Assembly: GCA_900546455.1 (NCBI GenBank) | Contig: URCS01000046.1 | Location: forward strand, 1-14,645 | Direction: 5' to 3' | DNA from: an uncultured Collinsella sp. | GTDB taxonomy: Bacteria > Actinomycetota > Coriobacteriia > Coriobacteriales > Coriobacteriaceae | DNA length: 14,645 bases | Part shown: piece by piece, positions 1 through 6,836 of the stretch | Numbering within the stretch: the stretch's first letter is position 1 | Layout of the letters: each line of letters opens with the position of its first letter | Notes under the pieces: model-generated | Databases searched by the model: none | Told to the model about the DNA's origin: nothing | What the model saw: the letters and a program-made list of their open reading frames with translations, nothing else | Program-made: the position numbers and the translations under genes

Positions 1-75
1 GCCCGCCATGCCGCCATCAAGGGCATTCACGATGCCCGTGCCGCCGCTCGCCACGAGGAGAAGCGCGACGAGTAG
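1..75 (+). CDS. C-terminal tail of an unidentified upstream gene (5' truncated)
   Basis: Frame 1 is open from the window edge to a TAG stop at 73-75 and encodes 24 residues ending in HEEKRDE. The tail is rich in Ala, Arg, His and Glu and looks like a charged, helical C-terminus. The reading frame is inferred from openness, the high-GC codon pattern and the strong hairpin that follows about 35 bases after the stop, which is what the end of a real gene would look like. The protein family cannot be identified from so short a piece. It converges with the minus-strand DUF2752 gene. Confidence 0.6.
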   Translation, partial: ARHAAIKGIHDARAAARHEEKRDE

Positions 76-110
76 CCGTCACGCCCACCCATAACAACCT
101 AGCTAGAGCA

Positions 111-149
111 AAGCGAGGGCGAACGTTATCTCAACGTTCGCCCCCGCTT
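111..149. terminator. Bidirectional hairpin terminator between convergent genes
   Basis: Left arm 111-127 pairs with right arm 133-149: 17 positions with one mismatch (116/144) and a 5-base loop. The inner 11 base pairs are perfect. It lies between the plus-strand tail ending at 75 and the minus-strand gene ending at 182, where a shared terminator is expected. The outer AA/TT pairs give only short U runs on either strand, so termination strength is uncertain. Confidence 0.65.
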
Positions 150-181
150 ATGTGTCGACCGTTTTTCTAACGCGTCCTCCG

Positions 182-658
182 TCACGACAGGTAAGAGCGA
201 AGGATGGTGAGCCAGCGTGGGGTTTCGAGGTGGATGATATCGGTGGGAACTCCGGCGGGAGCGTGGCCACCAAAGAGCAGGCCCGCGTCTGCCGGGTTGA
301 TAAGGCGCACGATCCATACGGCAACGACCAGCACGCACAGAACAATAACCGCAATGTCGATGCCGCGCTTTAGCTTGCTCGACGTCACCTCCTCGCGCAC
401 GAACGCGAGCACAAACGCAATCGGCACCACCCAAAACAGCGGATGGTAGGCAAAGGCCGCCGCAAAATCGAGGCGCAGTGCTGCCAGCCAGGCCCTCGTC
501 ATGCCACATCCCGGACAGGGAATGCCCGTCATCAGGCGAAACACGCAGCCGATATCGAGCAGGTAGAGTGCGAGCCAGGCGACAAAGAGCGCGCCGATGC
601 AAGAAAGGGCGCGGCGAATGAGTTCCGCCGCGCCCTTATGTCCCTGGGAGCTGTTCAC
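182..658 (-). CDS. DUF2752 family small membrane protein
   Basis: A 158-residue protein with the DUF2752 hallmark TGIPCPGCGMTRA at residues 44-56, preceded by a hydrophobic segment (about 17-34) and followed by two more (about 69-88 and 100-117). The family has no established biochemical role; the paired cysteines suggest a metal- or redox-linked site near the membrane, which is inference. I chose the GTG at 658 because it lies 13 bases after the stop of the upstream gene, with a weak AAGAG about 4 bases before it. An ATG-initiated version from 718 would overlap the upstream gene by 47 bases and add 20 residues without family-like features. It is probably co-transcribed with the DUF4234 zinc-ribbon gene, and ends near the convergent terminator at 111-149. 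Confidence 0.8.
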   Translation of the reverse strand: MNSSQGHKGAAELIRRALSCIGALFVAWLALYLLDIGCVFRLMTGIPCPGCGMTRAWLAALRLDFAAAFAYHPLFWVVPIAFVLAFVREEVTSSKLKRGIDIAVIVLCVLVVAVWIVRLINPADAGLLFGGHAPAGVPTDIIHLETPRWLTILRSYLS

Positions 659-671
659 GCCGCTCTTATCG

Positions 672-1349
672 TTAGGCACGAGCGCCAAGACGGACGTTAT
701 AAGCCGTTGCCATGGCATTGGTATTCTTGATGATGATGTTCATGGCAAAGATGGGGCCAAGGCCGCACAGCAGCGCGCCGACGATCTGCCACATAAGAAC
801 GGTGGTACCGTTCTCCTGGAACATCAGGCCATAGCGAGGAGCATTAGCCTGCAGGCGGTTGCCGATCTTGTAGTACCAGTAGAGTGCGTAGAAGCCGCAG
901 GTCACGAACGACAGCAGGATAAATGCTGCCAGACCCGGCGTGGAATCGCCGTCGTCCTGGCACATGACATTGATGTCGCGAGCGAGGCAATAGAGGAAGT
1001 AATATGAATAGATGCCGCAGGTCACGATGGAAAGCAGGAGCCAGCCGATCACGCCACGGTCGGTCTTAATCGGAGCATAGCCCATCGGGGCGGGTGCAGG
1101 CTGCTGAGCATACTGCTGCTGACCGGTGTACTGCTGCTGGCCGGCGTACTGCTGCTGAGGCTGAGGCTGAACTGCCTGAACCGGAGTGGGCTGAATCTGC
1201 GTGGGCTGCGGAGCAGGTTGGGGCTGAGGTGCAGGCTGCGGCGCGGGCTGCGGAGCAGGAGCAGCGGGAGCGGCACCGACGGCAGAACCGCAGACGGGGC
1301 AGAATTTGGCATCATCCGAAATGGGAGAACCACAAGTGGGACAGAACAT
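672..1349 (-). CDS. Zinc-ribbon DUF4234 membrane protein
   Basis: A 225-residue protein. The N-terminus is a zinc ribbon with cysteines at 3, 6, 17 and 20. Residues 22-90 form a Pro/Ala/Gln linker with short repeats around QQQYAGQQQYTG. Three membrane segments follow at about 100-121, 138-160 and 182-206. The first two each carry an LLS(I/F)VTCG(I/F)Y motif, the DUF4234 signature, so the domain appears duplicated inside the protein. The ATG at 1349 has a strong AAGGAG about six bases upstream. Its function is unknown; zinc-ribbon plus membrane proteins of this type are common in Gram-positive bacteria and are often guessed to be regulatory or scaffolding. A terminator at 1501-1537 separates it from the upstream zinc-ribbon gene, so it should have its own promoter, probably near the dyads at 1401-1445. 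Confidence 0.85.
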   Translation of the reverse strand: MFCPTCGSPISDDAKFCPVCGSAVGAAPAAPAPQPAPQPAPQPQPAPQPTQIQPTPVQAVQPQPQQQYAGQQQYTGQQQYAQQPAPAPMGYAPIKTDRGVIGWLLLSIVTCGIYSYYFLYCLARDINVMCQDDGDSTPGLAAFILLSFVTCGFYALYWYYKIGNRLQANAPRYGLMFQENGTTVLMWQIVGALLCGLGPIFAMNIIIKNTNAMATAYNVRLGARA

Positions 1350-1400
1350 AAGCTTCTCCTTTTCCTAAGGCGTTGCACGCCTTCAAACCTTACACGTCTA

Positions 1401-1445
1401 TGTTCTCAACAATAGCCGCGACGTTGTTGCGCAACATTGGCCAAT
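1401..1445. promoter_or_regulatory. Cluster of three dyads upstream of the DUF4234 gene (possible operator)
   Basis: Three symmetrical sites are packed in 45 bases: TGTT-CTC-AACA at 1401-1411, a perfect 12-base palindrome TGTTGCGCAACA at 1425-1436, and a perfect 10-base palindrome ATTGGCCAAT at 1436-1445. The first two share TGTT...AACA half-sites with centres about 24 bases apart. They sit 50-95 bases before the DUF4234 start, in a region that must hold its promoter because a terminator lies just upstream. The layout suggests a repressor or activator site; the regulator is unknown, and no convincing -35/-10 pair was found. Confidence 0.35.
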
Positions 1446-1500
1446 TTCCGAGAAATTTTGCTGCAACCGTTTTCCCAGGCATTTTCTTGCTTTCGCAGTA

Positions 1501-1537
1501 GAAAAAGGCACCCCGGGCTCAGTTGCCCAGGGCGCCT
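1501..1537 (-). terminator. Intrinsic terminator of the DUF4013-like zinc-ribbon gene
   Basis: Arms 1506-1518 and 1525-1537 pair over 13 positions with two mismatches around a 6-base loop. Read on the minus strand the stem is followed by a T run (the AAAAA at 1502-1506). It starts seven bases after the stop codon at 1545, the expected place for rho-independent termination. Confidence 0.85.
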
Positions 1538-1544
1538 CGACCGA

Positions 1545-2879
1545 CTATTCGGTTTGATTGTTTTCGGCAGCAGGATTATCGCCCGGCTCATCCGCCGGCG
1601 TGGCAACGGCATTCCAATCGGGTTCCGCAGGCGTCGCCTCGGGCGCGGGGGCCGGTGCCGGGGCAGACGTCGGCGCGGGCGACGTTGCAGGCTCGGGCAC
1701 AGGTGCCGGCTCAGGCGCAGACTCGGGCACGGGCTCGGGCTCGGGCGCAGGTGCCGGCGAAGCATCCGGAGCGCTGTAACCCGAAGGAGCGGACTTCTTC
1801 TCAAACGGCAACACAAAAGTCAGGACGTCATCCTTGTCCTCGTCGGCCCACTCGCTTGCATAACGCGCAACCCAATAGCCAACGGCACGATGCTTGAGCA
1901 TGTTGCCAAAGACCGTGAGGAATACCGTGACAAACGCCGTCAGCACCAAGAACAATACGAGCGTAATGCCACCGCCGGTAACAAGCGCCTCAATAGCCGT
2001 AGGACGGTAGTAGTAGCTATACATACCGACAGAGGCAATGGTGCCAAAGACGAGCGTCAGGATCCATGTGATAACGTTGGCGACCAGACCCGTCAAAAAC
2101 TCGGGAAGGAACGATGCGCAGAACAGCTTGGTCTTATTGTTCTTAAAGGCCGCCCAGACCTTATCGAGCGAAAACGCGCTCTCGACGCGACCGGTCACCG
2201 CAAAGTGCATCACGGCGATGTCGGCGAACATAGTAAAGAAGACACCCAGGACCGCCGTGGCAATCATAGCCAGAACAAACAGGCCCAGCGAGCCAAACAG
2301 AGCGGCCTCAAGCGCATAGGAGCCGCAATAAGAGTACGCACCCGCGGCACCAATTACCACGCTCTCCACCAGCGAAAGCGCTACACCAATAACGGGAATA
2401 GCCGCGATAACCTTGAGCACGCTCGAAATAACGCCCGAAAAGACGCCAAGGCCAAACGACGTGGAACGCATCAACGGACGATCCATGCCGTCATCGACCT
2501 TGAGCGACAGGTCGCGACCCCATTCGATGCCAAAGCCAGAACCGCACGCGCTTGCCACACAGGCAGCCAAAAAGCCGAAGGCAGCCGCGATACCGCCGAT
2601 AACGGGAATGAAGAGCACGAGCACCGACACGACACAGATGAGCGCCGGCAAAAAGGCAATCTGGCACACGCGCTGCAGCACGCCCGGCGTCTTGGTCATG
2701 TCTTCAAACGCCTGAGCTACACAGCCCTTGGGCACGTTCACGTTAGGCTGAGGAACAAACTGCTGAGGTTGAGACTGCCCCTGAGGAGCAGAGGTTGCAG
2801 CACCGGCATTAGGAGCGCCACACGCGCCGCAGAACTTGTCGTTATCGCCCATGGGGGCGCCACACTGCGAACAGAACAT
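1545..2879 (-). CDS. Zinc-ribbon polytopic membrane protein, DUF4013-like
   Basis: A 444-residue protein. The N-terminal zinc ribbon has cysteines at 3, 6, 17 and 20, the same spacing as the DUF4234 protein downstream. After a short Gln/Pro linker there are about five to six membrane segments (roughly 76-110, 142-188, 193-218, 262-288, 298-327). Residues 229-247, with GRVESAFSLDKVWAAF, resemble the conserved stretch of the DUF4013 family. The C-terminus from about 366 is a Pro/Ala/Glu low-complexity tail of roughly 80 residues. The ATG at 2879 was chosen because the zinc ribbon begins there and AAGGGA lies eight bases upstream; the open frame continues 32 residues further but those look non-coding. 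A terminator follows at 1501-1537. Function unknown. Confidence 0.82.
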   Translation of the reverse strand: MFCSQCGAPMGDNDKFCGACGAPNAGAATSAPQGQSQPQQFVPQPNVNVPKGCVAQAFEDMTKTPGVLQRVCQIAFLPALICVVSVLVLFIPVIGGIAAAFGFLAACVASACGSGFGIEWGRDLSLKVDDGMDRPLMRSTSFGLGVFSGVISSVLKVIAAIPVIGVALSLVESVVIGAAGAYSYCGSYALEAALFGSLGLFVLAMIATAVLGVFFTMFADIAVMHFAVTGRVESAFSLDKVWAAFKNNKTKLFCASFLPEFLTGLVANVITWILTLVFGTIASVGMYSYYYRPTAIEALVTGGGITLVLFLVLTAFVTVFLTVFGNMLKHRAVGYWVARYASEWADEDKDDVLTFVLPFEKKSAPSGYSAPDASPAPAPEPEPVPESAPEPAPVPEPATSPAPTSAPAPAPAPEATPAEPDWNAVATPADEPGDNPAAENNQTE

Positions 2880-3029
2880 CGAAATCATCCCTTCGTATCT
2901 AGAGCGAATCATCTGGATCGCAAACGATGTCTTTGGCATCATTATCACCCAATGTGGGGACAAATACTCCAACATGACGCATTTGCAATGCGCAGGGCGC
3001 TATTCGATTGTTTGATAAGCTCGACCGCG

Positions 3030-4052
3030 TTAGTTCGTTCCGCGGAAACCCTTGCCGACGATCTCGGAGCTGTCGACGATCGTGATAAAGGCACCCGGAT
3101 CGATCTCGCGAGCGTAGCGACGCAGCTGCACGGCCTCGCGACGACTCAGCACGCTCATGATCACCGTCACGCACTTGCCCGAGAAAGCACCGTAGCCGCG
3201 GCTGATAGTCGCCGTACGGTTGAGATGCTTGACGATAAACTCCTCGACCTTAAGGGGCTCGGAGCAAATGACCGTGCAGACTTTACGCAGGTGAATGCTC
3301 TCGATGGCTTTGTCGACCACAAGCGTCTTGGCAAACAAGCCGAGCACGCAATACAGACCGACGCGCGGACCGTACAAGAAGGCCGCGATGGTCACGATGC
3401 CGATATCGACCAGCAGCAGGGCGCGGCCAATCTCGAGCGTCGTGCGGCGCTTGAGGATCATGGCAAGAATGTCCGTGCCACCCGTCGAGGCGCCAATATC
3501 AAAGACGATGGCGCTGCCGAGCGCCGGCAGAATCACGGCAAAGCACAGGTCGAGCCACATATCGCCCGTCATCGAGACATCGGTCGGAATAAAGAGCTCA
3601 AACAGCGAAACATAGGCGGACAGCGCAAACGAGGCGAAGACACTCCACAGGATTGCCTTGCGCTCCAAAAAGATAAAGCCCAGGATGACGAGCACCGCAT
3701 TGATAATCCACATAAAAACGCCGACGGGCAGGGTCGGGAACAGCGTGGACAGAATGACCGACACGCCCGAGGTGCCGCCAAAAGCAAAGTGATTAGGTGT
3801 TTTAAACGCAACGATGGCAAAGGCCGTGAGGATCAGGCCCAAATTGAGCTCGGCAAAAAAGCGCGGAAAGCCGGGCTCCTGGCTGCGCTTGCGACCAGCG
3901 CGCTCGCCACGTTCGATATCCTCGCGACCGACAACGCGCTCCATCGGCACCACGGGAGGACGATGCATCTCCTCGGCAGCACGCGATGCCGCCTCTGCCG
4001 CGGCGGCCTCAATCGCCCATGCCTTGCTTTCTGTTTCGTGCTCGTCAGCCAT
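3030..4052 (-). CDS. YitT family membrane protein with C-terminal DUF2179
   Basis: A 340-residue protein. It has an Ala/Glu-rich charged N-terminus (1-65) that is longer than usual, then five or so membrane segments between about 70 and 248 with the YitT-type motifs GGTSG (92-96) and GASTGGTDI (187-195). A soluble DUF2179 domain follows at about 257-334. YitT/DUF2179 proteins are widespread in Gram-positive bacteria; transport or cyclic-nucleotide-type sensing has been suggested for parts of the family but no general function is established. The ATG at 4052 has GAGGGG eight bases upstream. It lies on the same strand as asp23 but is separated from it by two hairpins, and 150 bases separate it from the next gene, which contain no clear terminator. 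Confidence 0.9.
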   Translation of the reverse strand: MADEHETESKAWAIEAAAAEAASRAAEEMHRPPVVPMERVVGREDIERGERAGRKRSQEPGFPRFFAELNLGLILTAFAIVAFKTPNHFAFGGTSGVSVILSTLFPTLPVGVFMWIINAVLVILGFIFLERKAILWSVFASFALSAYVSLFELFIPTDVSMTGDMWLDLCFAVILPALGSAIVFDIGASTGGTDILAMILKRRTTLEIGRALLLVDIGIVTIAAFLYGPRVGLYCVLGLFAKTLVVDKAIESIHLRKVCTVICSEPLKVEEFIVKHLNRTATISRGYGAFSGKCVTVIMSVLSRREAVQLRRYAREIDPGAFITIVDSSEIVGKGFRGTN

Positions 4053-4168
4053 TACGGCAACCCCTCGTTAACAATTTGGAAACAATGCGCCCATTAGGGT
4101 AACGCGGAACGCGACGATTGCAACCCCTAGTTAGACGAGCGGTATGCCTACATCGGGGGCATACAAAT

Positions 4169-4206
4169 AACGGCCGGCCGCACATACATCCGTGCGACCG
4201 GCCGTT
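4169..4206 (-). terminator. Second (distal) terminator after asp23
   Basis: Arms 4169-4183 and 4192-4206 form a 15-position stem with one mismatch and an 8-base loop; the stem is dominated by CGGCCGG. Read on the minus strand it is followed by TTATTTGT. It lies about 50 bases beyond the asp23 stop. A further 7-base inverted repeat (4142-4148 with 4158-4164) lies just downstream. Confidence 0.7.
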
Positions 4207-4224
4207 TGACGTTTTCGCAGATAA

Positions 4225-4259
4225 AACCTGCCAAAATAAACATCCCTTTTTGGTAGGTT
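4225..4259 (-). terminator. Proximal terminator overlapping the asp23 stop codon
   Basis: Arms 4225-4236 and 4248-4259 pair over 12 positions with one wobble pair and an 11-base loop. On the minus strand the 3' arm is followed by TTATC. The 5' arm includes bases of the TAA stop (4258-4260), so the ribosome at the stop could melt it, which may explain the second hairpin at 4169-4206. Confidence 0.55.
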
Positions 4260-4773
4260 ACTCGTGCTGGTTGGTACGGTGCTCGTACTCCTCGGGGGTG
4301 ATGACATCCTCGATGCGCAGGTTGACGCCTGCCACCTCAAGGCCGGTCATCGCAGCCAGACGCTCGGTCACGCGCGCCTTAACGTCGTCGAAAATCGCGG
4401 GCGCGTAGGCGCCGTACTCGATAATGACGGAAATGTTGACGACCACACGGTTGTCATCGGTGACCTCGACCGTCACGCCCTTGGTCAGATTCTCGGCACC
4501 GAACTGCTCCTGCACAAAGTGCATGAGGTTACCCTTCATGCCCAGAACGTGCGGAACCTCGCGAGTGGCCATGGCAACGATCTTCTCGATCACGCCGTTG
4601 GAATAGGTCAGCGAGTCCTCGGACTCGTCTGCTTCCTCGTCGTCCTCATCCGTATCGGACTCGGCCTCGACGAGAGCCTCGTCCTCGAGCGTCACATCCT
4701 CAGCTTCGGCGACGACCGCCTCGTTCTCCTCGAGCTCGGTATCGGCTACATCGACCTTCGTATTAAAAGCCAT
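4258..4773 (-). CDS. Asp23/Gls24 family envelope stress protein
   Basis: A 171-residue soluble protein. Residues 54-157 form the Asp23/Gls24 domain: YSNGVIEKIVAMATREVPHV, then VTVEV...VVVNISVIIEYGAYAP, a helix, and a final strand VNLRIEDV. Residues 11-53 are extremely acidic, 24 Asp or Glu out of 43 with no Lys or Arg. In Staphylococcus aureus Asp23 is an abundant protein held at the membrane by AmaP, and its loss triggers a cell-wall stress response. Here the two genes upstream encode an AmaP-like protein and a DUF2273 protein, so the same membrane-linked role is inferred. The ATG at 4773 has AAGGAGG about five bases upstream, the strongest ribosome site of the cluster, consistent with high expression. 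Forty-four bases separate it from the DUF2273 gene. Confidence 0.92.
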   Translation of the reverse strand: MAFNTKVDVADTELEENEAVVAEAEDVTLEDEALVEAESDTDEDDEEADESEDSLTYSNGVIEKIVAMATREVPHVLGMKGNLMHFVQEQFGAENLTKGVTVEVTDDNRVVVNISVIIEYGAYAPAIFDDVKARVTERLAAMTGLEVAGVNLRIEDVITPEEYEHRTNQHE

Positions 4774-4817
4774 GGTTCCTCCTTATACCTGCCGCGGATG
4801 CGACAGTCGAATACATA

Positions 4818-5195
4818 TTAGCGGCCGCTAAACAGACGGCCGAAGAAGTTGACGATCCCGTTCTCGCCGTCGCGAATTTGACCGATCACAGCGCCGATCA
4901 GCACGAAGAATGCAATGACGAGCGTATCCCACAGGCCCAACGTGAGCACCAACACGGCAAGGATAAAGCCAGCGACGGCACCGAGCGTGGTGTTGGGATG
5001 ACGCACAGCATAGCTCCAGATGGCAGCGCCCGTACCCTTGATGAGACCCATAGCCTCGTCAAAATCCGCGGCTGCCGCGTCTTGTAACTCGGTTGCCTCT
5101 GCTTTGGAATCAACAGGTTCGCTCGCCGGTGCGGCGCTCTGGTCAATCGTCAGGCGCGGCGTACGAGCGGTCTTATCTTGATTGGTATCACTCAC
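4818..5195 (-). CDS. DUF2273 small membrane protein of the asp23 cluster
   Basis: A 125-residue protein. Residues 1-60 are a polar, Ala-rich N-terminal extension; residues 69-86 and 90-107 are membrane segments separated by a tight turn, followed by GQIRDGENGIVNFFGRLF. This two-helix hairpin is typical of DUF2273 proteins, which are commonly encoded between amaP and asp23. DUF2273 proteins are usually shorter (around 60-80 residues), so the N-terminal half is an addition. The GTG at 5195 is chosen because GGAGG sits six bases upstream and it overlaps the amaP-like stop by eight bases, indicating translational coupling. An upstream ATG-initiated frame would run deep inside the preceding gene and is rejected. 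Confidence 0.85.
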   Translation of the reverse strand: MSDTNQDKTARTPRLTIDQSAAPASEPVDSKAEATELQDAAAADFDEAMGLIKGTGAAIWSYAVRHPNTTLGAVAGFILAVLVLTLGLWDTLVIAFFVLIGAVIGQIRDGENGIVNFFGRLFSGR

Positions 5196-5733
5196 CGGAA
5201 ACCTCCACGGTCTGGACGGTAGTCTTGGACGGCAAAAAACGGACGCGCGCGGTCGTGCCCGGCGTGCCGAGCATGGTGTCGCAGGCCTTCTCGATGCGCT
5301 GCTGCATCGAGGTGGCAAGAGCTGCAACGTCCTTATCATCGAGGGCGATGGCCTCGACCTTAAAACGAACGCGCGACTCGTCGGGGCCTTGAACGCGCGC
5401 CTCGATATGCTCAACCATCACGCGATCATCGCACTCCGCCGCGGCACGGGCGCACGAGGAAAGCGCTGCGAGCGTGACCTCGATATTGCGCTCCCCCGCC
5501 GGATGCACGCAGGACGGCTCGCGACGCGCGAACATCAGGCGGAAAAAACCGATGAGCACGCCAAGTGCCACGATGGCGGCACACACCGTAACGACGACGC
5601 GAGGCATGGTGTCACGCAACAGCAGCATAAAGCGATACGTATACGGTCCCCAGAACTGGCAGACAAGCGTGCCCAGCGCCACGATGGCGGCGGCAAGATA
5701 CACGATCGCTAGGGCTCGTTTGAGTACGCGCAC
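5188..5733 (-). CDS. amaP: AmaP-like alkaline shock membrane anchor protein
   Basis: A 181-residue protein with two membrane segments (about 5-27 and 45-67), then a cytoplasmic domain (about 82-166) that resembles Asp23/AmaP folds, with strands such as NIEVTLAAL and RVRFKVEAIAL. In Staphylococcus aureus AmaP is the membrane anchor for Asp23; neighbouring DUF2273 and asp23 genes support the same job here. I place the start at GTG 5733, preceded by AAGGGAG at five bases. The open frame extends 43 residues further, but that extension runs through a TATAAT promoter box and a terminator hairpin and is unlikely to be translated. It is first in the three-gene cluster and overlaps the next gene by eight bases. 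The gene symbol is by context and topology, not by strong sequence match. Confidence 0.75.
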   Translation of the reverse strand: MRVLKRALAIVYLAAAIVALGTLVCQFWGPYTYRFMLLLRDTMPRVVVTVCAAIVALGVLIGFFRLMFARREPSCVHPAGERNIEVTLAALSSCARAAAECDDRVMVEHIEARVQGPDESRVRFKVEAIALDDKDVAALATSMQQRIEKACDTMLGTPGTTARVRFLPSKTTVQTVEVSGE

Positions 5734-5782
5734 GCGCGCTCCCTTCAGGTTTCGGTCCACAGAATGCAAAACGATTCGCATC

Positions 5783-5788
5783 ATTATA
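5783..5788 (-). promoter_or_regulatory. -10 box (TATAAT) of the amaP-DUF2273-asp23 cluster
   Basis: A perfect TATAAT on the minus strand lies 50 bases upstream of the amaP-like GTG start. Transcription would begin near 5776, leaving a leader of about 43 bases. No TTGACA-like -35 is visible at 16-18 bases, where the sequence is the GC-rich terminator stem of yebC, so the promoter may depend on an activator, an alternative sigma factor, or be fortuitous. Confidence 0.5.
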
Positions 5789-5829
5789 AAAGAGCCGGGT
5801 CCGGTGCTGTACGCACGCGGATCCGGCTC
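5786..5829 (-). terminator. Intrinsic terminator of yebC
   Basis: Arms 5792-5803 and 5818-5829 pair over 12 positions with a single mismatch on the minus strand, with a 14-base loop. The stem is followed on that strand by CTTTTAT. It lies 70 bases after the yebC stop. Its T tract runs straight into the TATAAT box of the next transcription unit, so the terminator and promoter overlap. Confidence 0.75.
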
Positions 5830-5898
5830 ATCTATTCCACGAGGCTTGCATGCTCGCTTCATTATGCCCAGATATGCGCGGCTTAACCCGCGCAGGCG

Positions 5899-6705
5899 CT
5901 ACTCCTCCTCGAGGGCAGCGATGACCTCGTCGGTCATATCCATGGTGCTGTAGACGTCCTGGACGTCATCGAGCTCCTCGAGACGATCGATGAGGCGCTG
6001 GACCTTCTTGGCGTCGGTACCGGAGACCTCAGTCGGGGTGGTCGGGACCATGGTGGTCTCGGAGCCCTTGACCTGGATGCCCTGCTCCTCGAGTGCCTTG
6101 GAGACAGCCATGACGTCGTTAGCAGCGGTCCAGACAATCCACTCCTCGCCGGCGTCCTCGTAGTCCTCGCCACCGGCCTCGGCGATTGCCATCATGAACT
6201 CATCCTCGTCACCGGCAGCACCGTTGGCGATCATGGTCTCCTTCTTGGCGTTCTCGTCCAGGATCTCCTTGGCGACGACAATCTGCCCCTTGCGCTCAAA
6301 CTGGAAGGCGACGGAGCCGGAGGTGCCCAGGTTGCCGCCAGCGTGAGAGAAGGCGGAACGGACATCGGCGGCGGTACGGTTGCGGTTATCGGTCAGGCAG
6401 TCAACGTAAACGGCAACGCCGGCGGGACCATAGCCCTCGTACACGATGTTCTCGTAGACGGCGGCGTCGGCACCCGAACCAAAGGCCTTGTCGATAGCGG
6501 ACTTGATCTTGTCCTTAGGCATGGACTGAGCCTTGGCCTTGGCAACAGCAGCGGCGAGGCTGGCGTTGTTCTCAGGCAGCGGGTCGCCGCCGAGACGGGC
6601 AGCAACGGTGATGTTGCGGCTCAGCTTGGAGAAGAGGGCGGAACGCTTGGCGTCCTGCGCGCCCTTACGATGCTTGGTTGTGGCCCACTTAGAGTGTCCG
6701 GACAT
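5899..6705 (-). CDS. yebC: YebC/TACO1 family protein
   Basis: A 268-residue protein beginning with the hallmark MSGHSKWATTKHRKG, followed by DAKRSALFSKLSRNI and the conserved YEGYGPAGVAVYVDCLTDN segment (about residues 89-107). YebC/TACO1 proteins were long annotated as transcription regulators; TACO1 is a translational activator in mitochondria, and bacterial YebC proteins have been linked to translation of proline-rich stretches. That role is notable here, because two nearby genes encode Pro-rich tracts, but no direct link is implied. Length is slightly above the usual 240-250, mostly through an acidic insert near 160-180 and the C-terminus (DEVIAALEEE). ATG 6705 has AGGAG six bases upstream. 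It is probably monocistronic: a repeat element and 165 bases precede it, and a terminator follows. Confidence 0.95.
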   Translation of the reverse strand: MSGHSKWATTKHRKGAQDAKRSALFSKLSRNITVAARLGGDPLPENNASLAAAVAKAKAQSMPKDKIKSAIDKAFGSGADAAVYENIVYEGYGPAGVAVYVDCLTDNRNRTAADVRSAFSHAGGNLGTSGSVAFQFERKGQIVVAKEILDENAKKETMIANGAAGDEDEFMMAIAEAGGEDYEDAGEEWIVWTAANDVMAVSKALEEQGIQVKGSETTMVPTTPTEVSGTDAKKVQRLIDRLEELDDVQDVYSTMDMTDEVIAALEEE

Positions 6706-6836
6706 ACGTGTCTCCTATCGGTTTCGACCTAAAGCCCAGCGCAGATGCTCGGGCAATATAAACAAACGTCGTTATGATATACCTACTGGCCTGCGAGATA
6801 AACCCCAAAATGAAGGCGTCGTGATGATACAGCCCC

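Noticed and set aside
1640..1770. Tandem-looking GC-rich repeats that might be a CRISPR or satellite array
   Set aside because: They are codon-level repeats of the Pro/Ala/Glu tail of the zinc-ribbon protein, in frame, with no unique spacers of constant length.
2884..2975. A 32-residue extension of the DUF4013-like zinc-ribbon protein
   Set aside because: The zinc ribbon normally starts at the Met-Phe-Cys, a ribosome site precedes that ATG, and the extra residues have no family-like character.
2978..2992. A small hairpin CGCATT-TGC-AATGCG after the YitT gene, as a terminator
   Set aside because: The stem is only six pairs and no T run follows on the minus strand, so it was not listed as a feature.
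1437..4097. An 886-codon open frame on the plus strand, antisense to the two large minus-strand genes
   Set aside because: It lies opposite the DUF4013-like and YitT genes, its product is full of Arg, His, Gln and Asp runs with no recognisable domain, and it crosses the terminator and intergenic spacers. High GC removes stops from this antisense frame.
4264..4821. A 185-codon plus-strand frame opposite asp23
   Set aside because: Its Leu/Val/His-rich product mirrors the acidic and Val-rich codons of the real Asp23 gene, and it has no ribosome site. It is a shadow.
5734..5862. An N-terminal extension of 43 residues on the AmaP-like protein
   Set aside because: The extension runs through the yebC terminator and the TATAAT box, while a GTG with a good AAGGGAG site lies at 5733.
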